The notes beneath the pieces were generated by a model, which worked only from the letters and a program-made list of their open reading frames with translations, searched no databases and was not told the DNA's origin. A stretch of 7,077 nucleotides of DNA, from the NCBI GenBank assembly GCA_002898955.1, contig BEIP01000067.1, positions 1-7,077 of the forward strand, read 5' to 3'. Every line of letters starts with the position of its first letter. Within the stretch, counting starts at the first letter, position 1. The DNA is from a bacterium HR39 (GTDB taxonomy: Bacteria > Pseudomonadota > Alphaproteobacteria > Geminicoccales > Geminicoccaceae). A program made the translations under genes and the position numbers. This document shows, piece by piece, positions 1-6,350 of the stretch.

Positions 1-30
1 TGATGCTCTATCCAATTGAGCTACGGGCGC
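1..30 (-). tRNA. tRNA-Arg, 5' part only (cut by window start)
   Basis: Read on the minus strand, the gene begins at 30 with the acceptor strand GCGCCCG, then TA, then a D arm with stem GCTC/GAGC and a loop holding the conserved GG. It stops just before the anticodon loop at the window edge. The 5' half resembles alphaproteobacterial arginine tRNAs, but the anticodon lies outside the window, so the amino acid is an inference. It is transcribed away from the imuA operon. Confidence 0.8.
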
Positions 31-49
31 GCTGGCCTCGGCGAGCCGG

Positions 50-78
50 GATGTAGGCGGAGGATCCCGCGCCGGCAA
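50..78 (-). promoter_or_regulatory. Candidate promoter of the tRNA-Arg gene
   Basis: On the minus strand there is a -35-like TTGCCG (73-78, preceded by C), a 17-bp spacer and a -10-like TACATC (50-55). Alphaproteobacterial housekeeping promoters often read CTTGAC, about 17 bp, CTATAT, so the match is fair. Transcription would start roughly a dozen bases before the tRNA 5' end at 30. This is a pattern match only. Confidence 0.4.
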
Positions 79-214
79 GCCCCCTCCCGCCGCGAAGATG
101 CGGGATACGGCACCCCGCGCGTCTCCGCCGGCCCGCCAGCGGAGCCTGCGCACGCGTCCGCCCCGCGATTCACCGCCCTCGCGTCGCAGGCGGAAAGCAG
201 GGGGCACCGGACGT

Positions 215-229
215 GAACGGAAGGAGAAC
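215..229 (+). promoter_or_regulatory. LexA box 1 (SOS operator)
   Basis: This site is a perfect GAAC-N7-GAAC direct repeat (GAACGGAAGGAGAAC), the operator bound by LexA in alphaproteobacteria. It lies 86 bp upstream of the imuA ATG and just before a TTGACG -35-like hexamer. Its centre is 60 bp from the centre of the second box. The site is directly visible; binding by LexA is inferred from the motif and from the SOS genes downstream. Confidence 0.8.
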
Positions 230-236
230 ATCCGGC

Positions 237-265
237 TTGACGGACGGCCGCCGCCGGGGTTAGGG
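237..265 (+). promoter_or_regulatory. Possible promoter of the imuA-imuB-dnaE2 operon
   Basis: TTGACG at 237-242 is one base from the TTGACA -35 consensus. Seventeen bases further, at 260-265, TTAGGG is a poor -10 match, so only the -35 half is persuasive. The element lies between the two LexA boxes, which is where an SOS-controlled promoter would be expected. Confidence 0.28.
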
Positions 266-274
266 AAAGGGTTG

Positions 275-289
275 GAACAAAAAGCGAAC
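275..289 (+). promoter_or_regulatory. LexA box 2 (SOS operator)
   Basis: A second perfect GAAC-N7-GAAC direct repeat (GAACAAAAAGCGAAC) ends 12 bp before the imuA ATG. Its A-rich spacer stands out in this GC-rich DNA. It occupies the place where the imuA ribosome-binding site would normally be. LexA bound here should block initiation or early elongation of the operon transcript. Two perfect boxes in one short leader make chance unlikely. Confidence 0.88.
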
Positions 290-301
290 ATCGCCGTGCC
301 G

Positions 302-1042
302 ATGCCCACGTCCGCGGGGTCCGATTCCCGCATCGCCCGGCTGCGCGCCCTGATCGCCCCCCTCGAGGAGGGACCGGACGTGCGCGGGCGCCGCTCTTCG
401 GGCTGCGCGGAGCTGGATGCGCTGCTGGGCGGTGGTCTGCCCCGCTGCGCCCTCGTCGAGATCGCCGGTCCGGGAGCCCCCGGCTTCGCCACGGCGCTCG
501 CCGCCCGCCTGATGGTCGAGGGCGGGCACTGCGCCTGGATCGCCGAGGACGGCGTGCTGCGCCGCGAGGGATGGCCCTGGCCGCCGGGGCTCGCCTGGTT
601 CGGGGTGGACGTGCGCCGGCTGCTGCTGGTGCGCTGCCGCGACCGGCGCGAGCTGTTGCGGGCGCTTTCCGCCTGCCTGCGCTCGCCGGCGGTGGCGGTC
701 ACCCTCTGCCGCCTGCCCCGTGTCGATCCCGCTTCGGGGCGCCGCCTGCAGCTCGCCGCCCGGCGCGGCGGCGGGGTGGGGCTGCTGCTGGCGGGTGTGC
801 GTCCCGATCCGCGCCCTCATGTGGCGGCGCTGCGGGTGGTGGTCGAGCCGGCCGGAGGACCGCCCCCGTTCGCGCGCTGGCGGCTGTGGGCCCGGCGGGT
901 GCGCGGTGCCGCGCCCTTCGCCTGCGAGGTGGCCTTCCATGTCGAGACGCTGGCTTTCTCTGTGGTTCCCGGATCCGGCCTGGTGGCTGCGGACGGCGGC
1001 GGGCGGCGGGAGCGGGACGGGGCGCTGCGTCCCGCCGGCTGA
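302..1042 (+). CDS. imuA: ImuA, RecA-like accessory protein of the SOS mutasome
   Basis: This 246-residue protein is the first gene of the LexA-controlled mutasome operon. ImuA is a RecA/SulA-like protein that works with ImuB and DnaE2 in damage-induced mutagenesis; its exact biochemical role is poorly defined. The family pattern is visible: LDALLGGGLPR near residues 39-48, the tryptophan-rich GWPWPPGLAWFG stretch (90-101), RRLLLVR (105-111), GRRLQLAA (146-153) and the C-terminal ARWRLWARR (191-199). The P-loop position reads GPGAPGFAT (56-64), with phenylalanine where Walker A has lysine, so nucleotide binding is doubtful. The ATG at 302 fits the usual family length. GTG at 296 is an in-frame alternative, and neither has a clear Shine-Dalgarno. 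The last 104 nt overlap imuB in another frame. The protein contains no lysine, asparagine or tyrosine. Confidence 0.88.
   Translation: MPTSAGSDSRIARLRALIAPLEEGPDVRGRRSSGCAELDALLGGGLPRCALVEIAGPGAPGFATALAARLMVEGGHCAWIAEDGVLRREGWPWPPGLAWFGVDVRRLLLVRCRDRRELLRALSACLRSPAVAVTLCRLPRVDPASGRRLQLAARRGGGVGLLLAGVRPDPRPHVAALRVVVEPAGGPPPFARWRLWARRVRGAAPFACEVAFHVETLAFSVVPGSGLVAADGGGRRERDGALRPAG
926..932 (+). promoter_or_regulatory. Ribosome-binding site that fixes the imuB start
   Basis: GAGGTGG lies six bases before the ATG at 939, inside the imuA coding sequence. It matches the 16S rRNA 3' end well. It supports initiation of imuB at 939, within imuA, rather than at a codon after the imuA stop. The ATG at 1042, which overlaps the imuA stop by one base, is in the wrong frame. 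Confidence 0.65.
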
Positions 1043-2429
1043 TGTGCCGCTCGCGCTGGTGGACCGCACCCGCGCACGGCCGCGGGTGGTGGCGGTGAAC
1101 GCCGCCGCCCGCGCCCGCGGCCTCGGCGTGGGGGCGGATGTGGGCGAAGCGCGCCTGCGCGTTCCCGACATCGTGCTGCTGCCCGACGATCCGCCCGCGC
1201 GCACCCGTGCGCTCGTCCGCATCTGCCGCGGGCTGCGGCGCCTCTCGCCGCGGGTGGTGCCCGAGCCGCCCGACGGCGTGCTGCTCGATGTCACCGGCTG
1301 CGCCGCCCTCTTCGGCGGCGAGGCGGCCCTGGTGCGGGCCGCATCGGACCATCTGCGCCGCCTCGACGTCGCGGTGCTTGCGGGGCTGGGAGATACGCCG
1401 GAGGAGGCGCGCCTGCGCGCCCGCTTCGCGGCCCGTGCCCCCGAAGACGTGCCGGCTCCGGCCCTCGCCGGCGATCCGCGGCTTGTCCGCACCCTGCACC
1501 GTCTGGGCCTGCGCCGGCTTTCGGACCTCGCCGCTCTTCCCCGCGCGGCCGTCGCCCGCCACCTCGATCCCGCCCTCGCCCGCCGGCTCGACGCCCTGGC
1601 CGGGCGGCGCGAAGAGGCGCTCGCGGCCCTGCCGGAAGCGCCCCGCTTTCGCGTCCACCTCGTCCTTCCCGCGCCCCTGCGCGAGGAGGCCGCCCTGCCC
1701 GCGGTGCTGGAGCGGGGGCTCCATCGTCTGCTCGCCGGACTGGAGCGGAGCGGCCGGGTGGTGCGGCGGCTGCGCTGCACGCTCGCCGGCGGCGGCGGGA
1801 GCCGCATCCTCGACCTCGAGCCCGCCTCGCCCGCACCCGACGCCTCCCTGCTGCTGCGGCTCCTGCTCCTGCGCCTCGAGCGGCGGCCGCCGCCCGCCGT
1901 GGTGGAGGAGGTGGTGCTGGAGGCCGTGCGCCACGCCCCGCGCCCTGCCCGCCAGCGGGCGCTGGAGGGCGGCGAGGAGGAGGCCGAGGCCTTCCCGCGC
2001 CTTCTGGAGGAGCTGGGCGCCCTGCTGGGCCCCCGCCGGGTGCTGGTGTTCGAGCCGCGCGACGATCATCGGCCGCTGCGCACCGTGCGCGTGCGCGAGG
2101 CCGACGGCGTGCCGCCCGCCCCCTTCCCGCGTCCGCCCGCCCCGCGCCCGCTGCTGTGGCTGCCGCGGCCCCGTCCCGTCGAGGTGGTGGCGGTGGTGCC
2201 CGACGGCCCGCCGGTGGCCCTTGTGGAGCCCGGCTCCGGACTGCTCCGGCTGTCCCGGGCGGGGCCGGTGGAGCGCATCGAGCCGGCCTGGTGGCGCGAG
2301 TCCGATCCGCGCGATGTCGGCCGCGACTTCTTCGCCGTGCGGGACGAGCGGGGCCGCGGCCTGTGGCTCGCCCGCGAGGAAGGACCCGACGGCGCCCCGC
2401 GCTGGTTCCTGCTCGGCACCTTCGGCTGA
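939..2429 (+). CDS. imuB: ImuB, catalytically dead Y-family polymerase-like mutasome scaffold
   Basis: This 496-residue protein is a Y-family (UmuC/DinB) relative. In characterised systems ImuB links DnaE2 and ImuA to the beta sliding clamp at damaged forks. The start MSRRWLSLWFP is the family signature and is backed by a Shine-Dalgarno. The Y-family I-D-M-D element reads L-S-L-W (6-9), and the S-I-D-E element reads P-P-D-G (110-113) before LLDVTG, so metal-binding acids are missing and no polymerase activity is expected. Later blocks include VNAAARARGLG, the palm continuation LFGGEAAL, a helix-hairpin region with LHRLGLRRLSDLAALP, and the ImuB-specific C-terminus (RPLLWLPRP, EPAWWRE, RWFLLGTFG). 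The clamp-binding motif position reads QRALE (339-343) and looks degenerate. There is no lysine or tyrosine and only one glutamine. The gene overlaps imuA by 104 nt and is followed by dnaE2. Confidence 0.92.
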   Translation: MSRRWLSLWFPDPAWWLRTAAGGGSGTGRCVPPADVPLALVDRTRARPRVVAVNAAARARGLGVGADVGEARLRVPDIVLLPDDPPARTRALVRICRGLRRLSPRVVPEPPDGVLLDVTGCAALFGGEAALVRAASDHLRRLDVAVLAGLGDTPEEARLRARFAARAPEDVPAPALAGDPRLVRTLHRLGLRRLSDLAALPRAAVARHLDPALARRLDALAGRREEALAALPEAPRFRVHLVLPAPLREEAALPAVLERGLHRLLAGLERSGRVVRRLRCTLAGGGGSRILDLEPASPAPDASLLLRLLLLRLERRPPPAVVEEVVLEAVRHAPRPARQRALEGGEEEAEAFPRLLEELGALLGPRRVLVFEPRDDHRPLRTVRVREADGVPPAPFPRPPAPRPLLWLPRPRPVEVVAVVPDGPPVALVEPGSGLLRLSRAGPVERIEPAWWRESDPRDVGRDFFAVRDERGRGLWLAREEGPDGAPRWFLLGTFG

Positions 2430-2444
2430 GGGGAGGGCGGAGCG

Positions 2445-5400
2445 ATGGAGGCGGCCTTCCTGCGCTGCGTCTCCGCCTTCGACTTCCTGAAGGGCGCCTC
2501 GCTGCCCGAGGAATATGCCGAAGCGGCGGCGCGGGCGGGCCTCGCGGGCTTCGCCCTCGCCGACGGCGGGACCCTGGCCGGCGTGGTGCGCGCCCATCTC
2601 GCCGCGCGGGAGGTGGGGATCCGCTTCGCCGTCGGCTGCCGGCTCGATCCCGAAGACGGCCCGTCGCTGCTGTGCTGGGCCGCGAGCCGCGAGGGCTACG
2701 CGCGCCTGTGCCGCACCCTCACGGCCGGCCGGCTGCGTGTGCCCAAGGGACGCATCCGCCTCCTCTTCCGCGATCTCCCGCTGGACGAGCCGGGGCTGCT
2801 CTTCGCCCTGCTGCCGCCCGCCGTGGTGGACGACGCCTTCCGCGCCCGCGCGCGCGATCTGGCGGAGCTCGCCCGCGGCCGGCTGTGGTGCGGCATCGAG
2901 CGCCATCTGGAGGGGCCGCCCGAAGAGGAGCGCCTCGCCGCCGTGGCGGAACTCGCCGACCGTCTGCGCCTGCCCCTTCTGGCCCTGCCGGAAGCGCGCC
3001 TGCACGATCCCGCCCGCCGGCCGCTCCTCGATGTGCTGACCTGCATCCGCGAAAGGTGCACGCTCGAAGAGGCGGGATCACGTCTCGCCCGCAACGCCGA
3101 GCGGCGGCTGCTCTCACCGCGCGGGCTCGAAGCGCGCTTTTCGGACCATCCCGAAGCGCTGATACAGACGGCCGAGGTGCTGGCCCGCTGCCGCTTCTCG
3201 CTCGACGGGCTGCGCTACGACTATCCCGTGGAGGAGGACTACGGCGGCCTCACCCCCCAGCAGGAGCTGGAGCGGCGGGTGCGGGAAGGGGCCGCCTGGC
3301 GCTGGCCGGAAGGGGTGCCGGAGAAGGTGCGCGCGCAGCTCTCCCACGAACTGCGCGTGGTCGCGGAGCTGGGTTACGCCCCCTACTTCCTCACCGTCCA
3401 CGACATCGTGCGCTTCGCGCGAAGCCGCGGGATCCTCTGCCAGGGACGCGGCTCGGCGGCCAATTCCGCCATCTGCTACGTGCTCGGGATCACCAGCGTC
3501 GATCCCGAGAAGAGCGATCTGCTGTTCGAGCGCTTCGTCTCCGCCGCGCGCGCCGAGCCGCCCGACATCGACGTGGACTTCGAGCACGAGCGCCGCGAGG
3601 AGGTGATCCGCTGGGTGTTCGAGCGCTACGGGCGCGAACACGCCGCCATGGTGGCCACGGTGATCTGCTGGCGCTGGAAGAGCGCGCTGCGCGAGGTGGC
3701 GGGCGTCTTCGGCCTGCCGCGGGAGGTGCAGGATGCCCTCTCCCGCGCCGCTTCGGGCACCGGCGCCGAGGGTCCCGATGCCGCCACCCTGCGTGCCTCC
3801 GGCCTCGATCCCGAGGATCCCACCCTCCGCCGCGTGCTGGAGCTCGCCCGCGAGCTCGTGGGCCTGCCCCGCCACCTCTCCCAGCACCCCGGCGGCATGG
3901 TGATCAGCCGGAGCCCCCTGTGCGAGCTCGTGCCCGTCGAGAACGCCGCCATGCCCGGCCGCACGGTGATCGAGTGGGACAGGGACGATCTCGACGCCCT
4001 CGGACTGCTCAAGATCGACCTCCTGGGTCTCGGCATCCTCTCCTGTCTGCGCCGCGCCTTCGAACTGCTGCGGGTGCACAAGGGGATCGACCTCGATCTC
4101 GCCCGCATCCCGCCCGAGGATCCCGCCGTCTACGGGATGCTCGCGCGCGGCGATTCCATCGGCGTCTTCCAGGTGGAAAGCCGCGCCCAGACCAGCATGC
4201 TGCCGCGGCTCAAGCCACGCTGCTTCTACGATCTCGTGGTGCAGGTGGCGATCGTGCGCCCGGGACCCATCCAGGGCGAGATGGTCCACCCGTACCTGCG
4301 CCGGCGCTGCGGCGAGGAGCCCGTCACCTTCCCCTCGCGCGAGCTCGGGGAGATCCTCGGGCGCACGCTGGGGGTGCCGCTCTTCCAGGAGCAGGCCATG
4401 AAGATCGCGATCCGCGCGGCCGGCTTCACCCCGGAAGAGGCCGAGGGGCTGCGGCGCGCCATGGCCGCCTTCCGCCGTGCGGGCGAGGTGGCCCGCTGGC
4501 GGGAGCGCTTCGTCACGGGCATGGTGCGGCGCGGCTACGGGCGCGACTTCGCCGAGCGCTGCTTCCGCCAGATCGAGGGCTTCGGGGCTTACGGCTTTCC
4601 CGAAAGCCACGCCGCGAGCTTCGCGCTCCTGGTCTACGCCTCGGCCTGGGTGAAGTGCCACCACCCGGACGTCTTCCTCGCGGCCATCCTGAACAGCCAG
4701 CCGATGGGCTTCTACGCCCCGGCCCAGCTCGTGCGCGATGCCCGCGCCCACGGCGTCGCCGTGCGCCCGGTGGACGTGAACGCGAGCCTGTGGGACTGCA
4801 CGCTGGAAGGAGACGGGGAGGGCGATGCGAACCGGCGCCTCGCCGTGCGGCTGGGGCTGCGGATGGTGAAGGGACTGGGCCGGGCCGAGGCCGAACGTCT
4901 CGTCGAGGCCCGCCGCGCCGGCCCCTTTCGCGATCTCCCGGAGCTCGCCGCCCGCACCGGCCTCTCCCGCGGTGCGCTGGAGCGCCTCGCCGAGGCGGAC
5001 GCCTTCGGCTCGCTCGGCCTCTCCCGCCGGCAGGCGCTGTGGCAGGTGCGGGGACTGCGCACCACCCATCTCCCCCTCTTCGCCCGGGTCGAAGCGGAGC
5101 GCAGGGAAGGCGGCGGGCCGGTGGATCCGCCCCATCCCGCGCGGTTGCGCGAGCCCGCTGCCGGCGAGGCCATCGCCCTGGATTGGGAGAGCCTCGGCCT
5201 CAGCCTGCGCGGCCACCCGCTGGAGCTGCTGCGCGAGGACCTCGCGGCGCGCGGCGTGCTCACGGCGCGGGCGGCGAACGCCCTTCCCGACGGTGCGCGG
5301 GCGGCGGTGGCGGGCCTTCCCATCGTCCGCCAGCGGCCGGGAACGGCGAAGGGGGTGGTGTTCGTCACCCTCGAGGACGAGACCGGCTTCGCCAATCTGA

Positions 5401-5591
5401 TCCTGTGGCCGGATCGCGCCCGCCGCTTCCGTCACGCCCTGCTGTTCGCGGCTCTCGCGGTCGCCCGCGGCCGCATCCAGCGTGAGGGCGAGGTCGTGCA
5501 TCTCCTGGTGGACCGCCTCGGGGACGCCTCGCACCTGCTGCGCCGCCTCGCCGACCGGCCGCCACCCGTCATGGCCCGCGATTTCCGCTGA
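2445..5591 (+). CDS. dnaE2: DnaE2 (ImuC), error-prone C-family DNA polymerase III alpha subunit
   Basis: This 1048-residue protein is near full length for the family. It is the lesion-bypassing polymerase of the mutasome. Domains in order are: a degenerate PHP domain (about 1-230) opening CVSAFDFLKGASLPEE, where relatives usually have histidine at the leucine before PEE; the palm, with QGRGSAANS (333-341) and PDIDVDF (373-379); QHPGG (480-484); KID (523-525); VRPGP (604-608) and FQEQ (647-650); a helix-hairpin-helix region near 800-875; and an OB fold near 950-1040. D376, D378 and D525 match the E. coli DnaE catalytic D401, D403 and D555, so polymerase activity is expected. The PHP domain lacks the metal-binding residues needed for proofreading. 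The ATG lies 15 bp after the imuB stop behind a GGGGAGGG ribosome-binding site, so the two genes are co-transcribed. LexA control is inferred from the operon leader. Confidence 0.96.
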   Translation: MEAAFLRCVSAFDFLKGASLPEEYAEAAARAGLAGFALADGGTLAGVVRAHLAAREVGIRFAVGCRLDPEDGPSLLCWAASREGYARLCRTLTAGRLRVPKGRIRLLFRDLPLDEPGLLFALLPPAVVDDAFRARARDLAELARGRLWCGIERHLEGPPEEERLAAVAELADRLRLPLLALPEARLHDPARRPLLDVLTCIRERCTLEEAGSRLARNAERRLLSPRGLEARFSDHPEALIQTAEVLARCRFSLDGLRYDYPVEEDYGGLTPQQELERRVREGAAWRWPEGVPEKVRAQLSHELRVVAELGYAPYFLTVHDIVRFARSRGILCQGRGSAANSAICYVLGITSVDPEKSDLLFERFVSAARAEPPDIDVDFEHERREEVIRWVFERYGREHAAMVATVICWRWKSALREVAGVFGLPREVQDALSRAASGTGAEGPDAATLRASGLDPEDPTLRRVLELARELVGLPRHLSQHPGGMVISRSPLCELVPVENAAMPGRTVIEWDRDDLDALGLLKIDLLGLGILSCLRRAFELLRVHKGIDLDLARIPPEDPAVYGMLARGDSIGVFQVESRAQTSMLPRLKPRCFYDLVVQVAIVRPGPIQGEMVHPYLRRRCGEEPVTFPSRELGEILGRTLGVPLFQEQAMKIAIRAAGFTPEEAEGLRRAMAAFRRAGEVARWRERFVTGMVRRGYGRDFAERCFRQIEGFGAYGFPESHAASFALLVYASAWVKCHHPDVFLAAILNSQPMGFYAPAQLVRDARAHGVAVRPVDVNASLWDCTLEGDGEGDANRRLAVRLGLRMVKGLGRAEAERLVEARRAGPFRDLPELAARTGLSRGALERLAEADAFGSLGLSRRQALWQVRGLRTTHLPLFARVEAERREGGGPVDPPHPARLREPAAGEAIALDWESLGLSLRGHPLELLREDLAARGVLTARAANALPDGARAAVAGLPIVRQRPGTAKGVVFVTLEDETGFANLILWPDRARRFRHALLFAALAVARGRIQREGEVVHLLVDRLGDASHLLRRLADRPPPVMARDFR

Positions 5592-5603
5592 GATCCGCCC
5601 GCA

Positions 5604-5630
5604 CGGAGCCCGCGCCGGCGCGGTGTTCCG
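5604..5630 (+). terminator. GC-rich hairpin after dnaE2, possible terminator without a T run
   Basis: CGGA pairs with TCCG on the outside. Inside, CCGCG pairs with CGCGG around a CCGG loop, with a small internal loop between the stems. The core CCGCGCCGGCGCGG (5610-5623) is a perfect 14-bp palindrome. The hairpin starts 12 bp after the dnaE2 stop and lies just beyond the 3' end of tRNA-Leu on the other strand, so it could serve both. No T tract follows on either strand, and GC-rich DNA forms such structures by chance. Confidence 0.3.
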
Positions 5631-5684
5631 GAGCCCGTGGCGTCGCGATCGCGGTGGTCGGAGGGGACGTGTCGCTGTGGGCCG

Positions 5685-5772
5685 TGGTGCCCCTGGCCGG
5701 AGTCGAACCGGCACGGGCTCAAGGCCCAGCGGATTTTGAGTCCGCCGCGTCTGCCAGTTCCGCCACAGGGGC
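5685..5772 (-). tRNA. tRNA-Leu, anticodon CAA
   Basis: This is a complete 88-nt tRNA on the minus strand. The acceptor stem is GCCCCTG/CAGGGGC (5766-5772 and 5689-5695) with discriminator A and an encoded CCA (5685-5687). The anticodon stem GCGGA/TCCGC holds the loop CTCAAAA, with anticodon CAA at 5736-5738, which reads UUG. There is a long class II variable arm and a T arm GCCGG-TTCGACT-CCGGC. The long variable arm and A-rich anticodon loop are typical of leucine. Its 3' end faces the dnaE2 gene. Confidence 0.97.
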
Positions 5773-5780
5773 CCGCCGGC

Positions 5781-5808
5781 GACATACCGCGCCCCCGCGG
5801 CCGGTCAA
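5781..5808 (-). promoter_or_regulatory. Candidate promoter of tRNA-Leu
   Basis: On the minus strand TTGACC (5803-5808, preceded by C) is followed after 16 bp by TATGTC (5781-5786). Only eight bases separate this -10 element from the mature tRNA 5' end at 5772. The predicted start is therefore within about three bases of the tRNA. The site lies between the bamE stop and the tRNA on the same strand, so the tRNA need not depend on bamE transcription. Confidence 0.5.
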
Positions 5809-5843
5809 GCGCAGACGGGGCGGGCCCGAGTCGCCGCGCTCCG

Positions 5844-6287
5844 TCAGCGCTGCGCTTCGCCGGCGCGCGGGAAGCGGCCGATGTTGCCGATGAGCTGTTC
5901 GAGCAGCGTGAGTTCGGCGCCGCGGGTGGGAGTGGCCTCCCCGAGCGGCTCGATGCGCGCCGCCTGCTCGAGACCGCGCTCCTCGAGGCTGCGCAGGACG
6001 CCGCGCTCGTCGAAGCGCAGCACCAGCACCTTCTGGTCCTTCAGGTCGGTGCGGAAGGCCACCTTCTCCATCTTCTGGGTGACGTAGATCCAGGTGTTCG
6101 GATCGAAGGGGTCCACCGTCGACGGCGAGCCCAGGATCTGCGCCACCTCCTCCTTCGTGCTCACCCCCGGCCGCAGTGCCGCGAGATCGGCCTCGTTCAG
6201 GCGCTGGCCGTGCTCCTGCACGGTGGCGGCGCAGGCGGCGAGGAGCGCGGCGAACGCCAGGGCTGCGAGGGTGCGCGCACGGGTCAT
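5844..6287 (-). CDS. bamE: BamE (SmpA/OmlA), outer membrane protein assembly lipoprotein
   Basis: This 147-residue lipoprotein of the SmpA/OmlA family is a component of the BAM complex, which inserts beta-barrel proteins into the outer membrane. An N-terminal signal peptide with a hydrophobic alanine/leucine core ends in the lipobox LAAC, giving lipidated Cys19 and a periplasmic-facing domain. The family core is visible: LRPGVSTKEEV (38-48), LGSPST (52-57) and WIYV (66-69), followed by the VLVLRFDERG strand. The ATG at 6287 is preceded by GGAAGG (6293-6298 on the plus strand) at five bases, a good ribosome-binding site. The alanine/proline-rich C-terminus beyond the core is variable in this family. 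The gene diverges from the cytochrome chaperone gene across 77 bp, an arrangement common in alphaproteobacteria. Confidence 0.93.
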   Translation of the reverse strand: MTRARTLAALAFAALLAACAATVQEHGQRLNEADLAALRPGVSTKEEVAQILGSPSTVDPFDPNTWIYVTQKMEKVAFRTDLKDQKVLVLRFDERGVLRSLEERGLEQAARIEPLGEATPTRGAELTLLEQLIGNIGRFPRAGEAQR

Positions 6288-6320
6288 GACGGCCTTCCGG
6301 TTCCGCGTCGGATCCGGCCG

Positions 6321-6326
6321 CTATAT
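6321..6326 (+). promoter_or_regulatory. Possible -10 element in the bamE/chaperone intergenic region
   Basis: CTATAT is the alphaproteobacterial -10 consensus and the only AT-rich patch in the 77-bp divergent spacer (6288-6364). It would serve the chaperone gene, about 40 bp before its start. No convincing -35 stands 16-18 bp upstream (CGGTTC at 6298-6303 is weak). The overlapping CATATA on the other strand could equally serve bamE. Confidence 0.3.
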
Positions 6327-6350
6327 GACCGAGGCGGGCGGCGGCATCCA

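Noticed and set aside
123..144. Inverted repeat CTCCGC/GCGGAG with a 10-base loop upstream of imuA
   Set aside because: The stem is only six base pairs, there is no T run and no link to either gene start; this is expected by chance in GC-rich DNA.
98..301. Upstream extension of the imuA frame
   Set aside because: It would place both LexA boxes inside the coding sequence and add about 68 arginine-rich residues not typical of ImuA. The start at 302 gives the normal family length.
699..3005. Long open frame on the minus strand (768 codons) opposite imuA-imuB-dnaE2
   Set aside because: It resembles no protein family and its composition is low-complexity and rich in R, G, A, H and Q. Stop codons are rare in every frame of such GC-rich DNA, and the plus strand encodes clear conserved proteins.
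2156..5485. Open frame of 1109 codons on the plus strand, out of frame with dnaE2
   Set aside because: The translation is arginine/proline/alanine low-complexity, while the overlapping frame encodes full-length DnaE2 with its catalytic motifs.
5604..5637. Nine-base direct repeat CGGAGCCCG (5604-5612 and 5629-5637) as a possible attachment site
   Set aside because: It is too short and has no integrase or matching copy at the other end of the operon; it is probably part of the GC-rich hairpin region.
5644..5653. CGCGATCGCG palindrome between dnaE2 and tRNA-Leu
   Set aside because: It is a perfect 10-bp palindrome, but short, loopless and with no adjacent T run or matching site elsewhere in the window, so no function can be supported.
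3114..5714. Open frame of 866 codons on the minus strand opposite dnaE2
   Set aside because: It is the antisense shadow of dnaE2, with no recognisable motif, and it runs into the tRNA-Leu gene.
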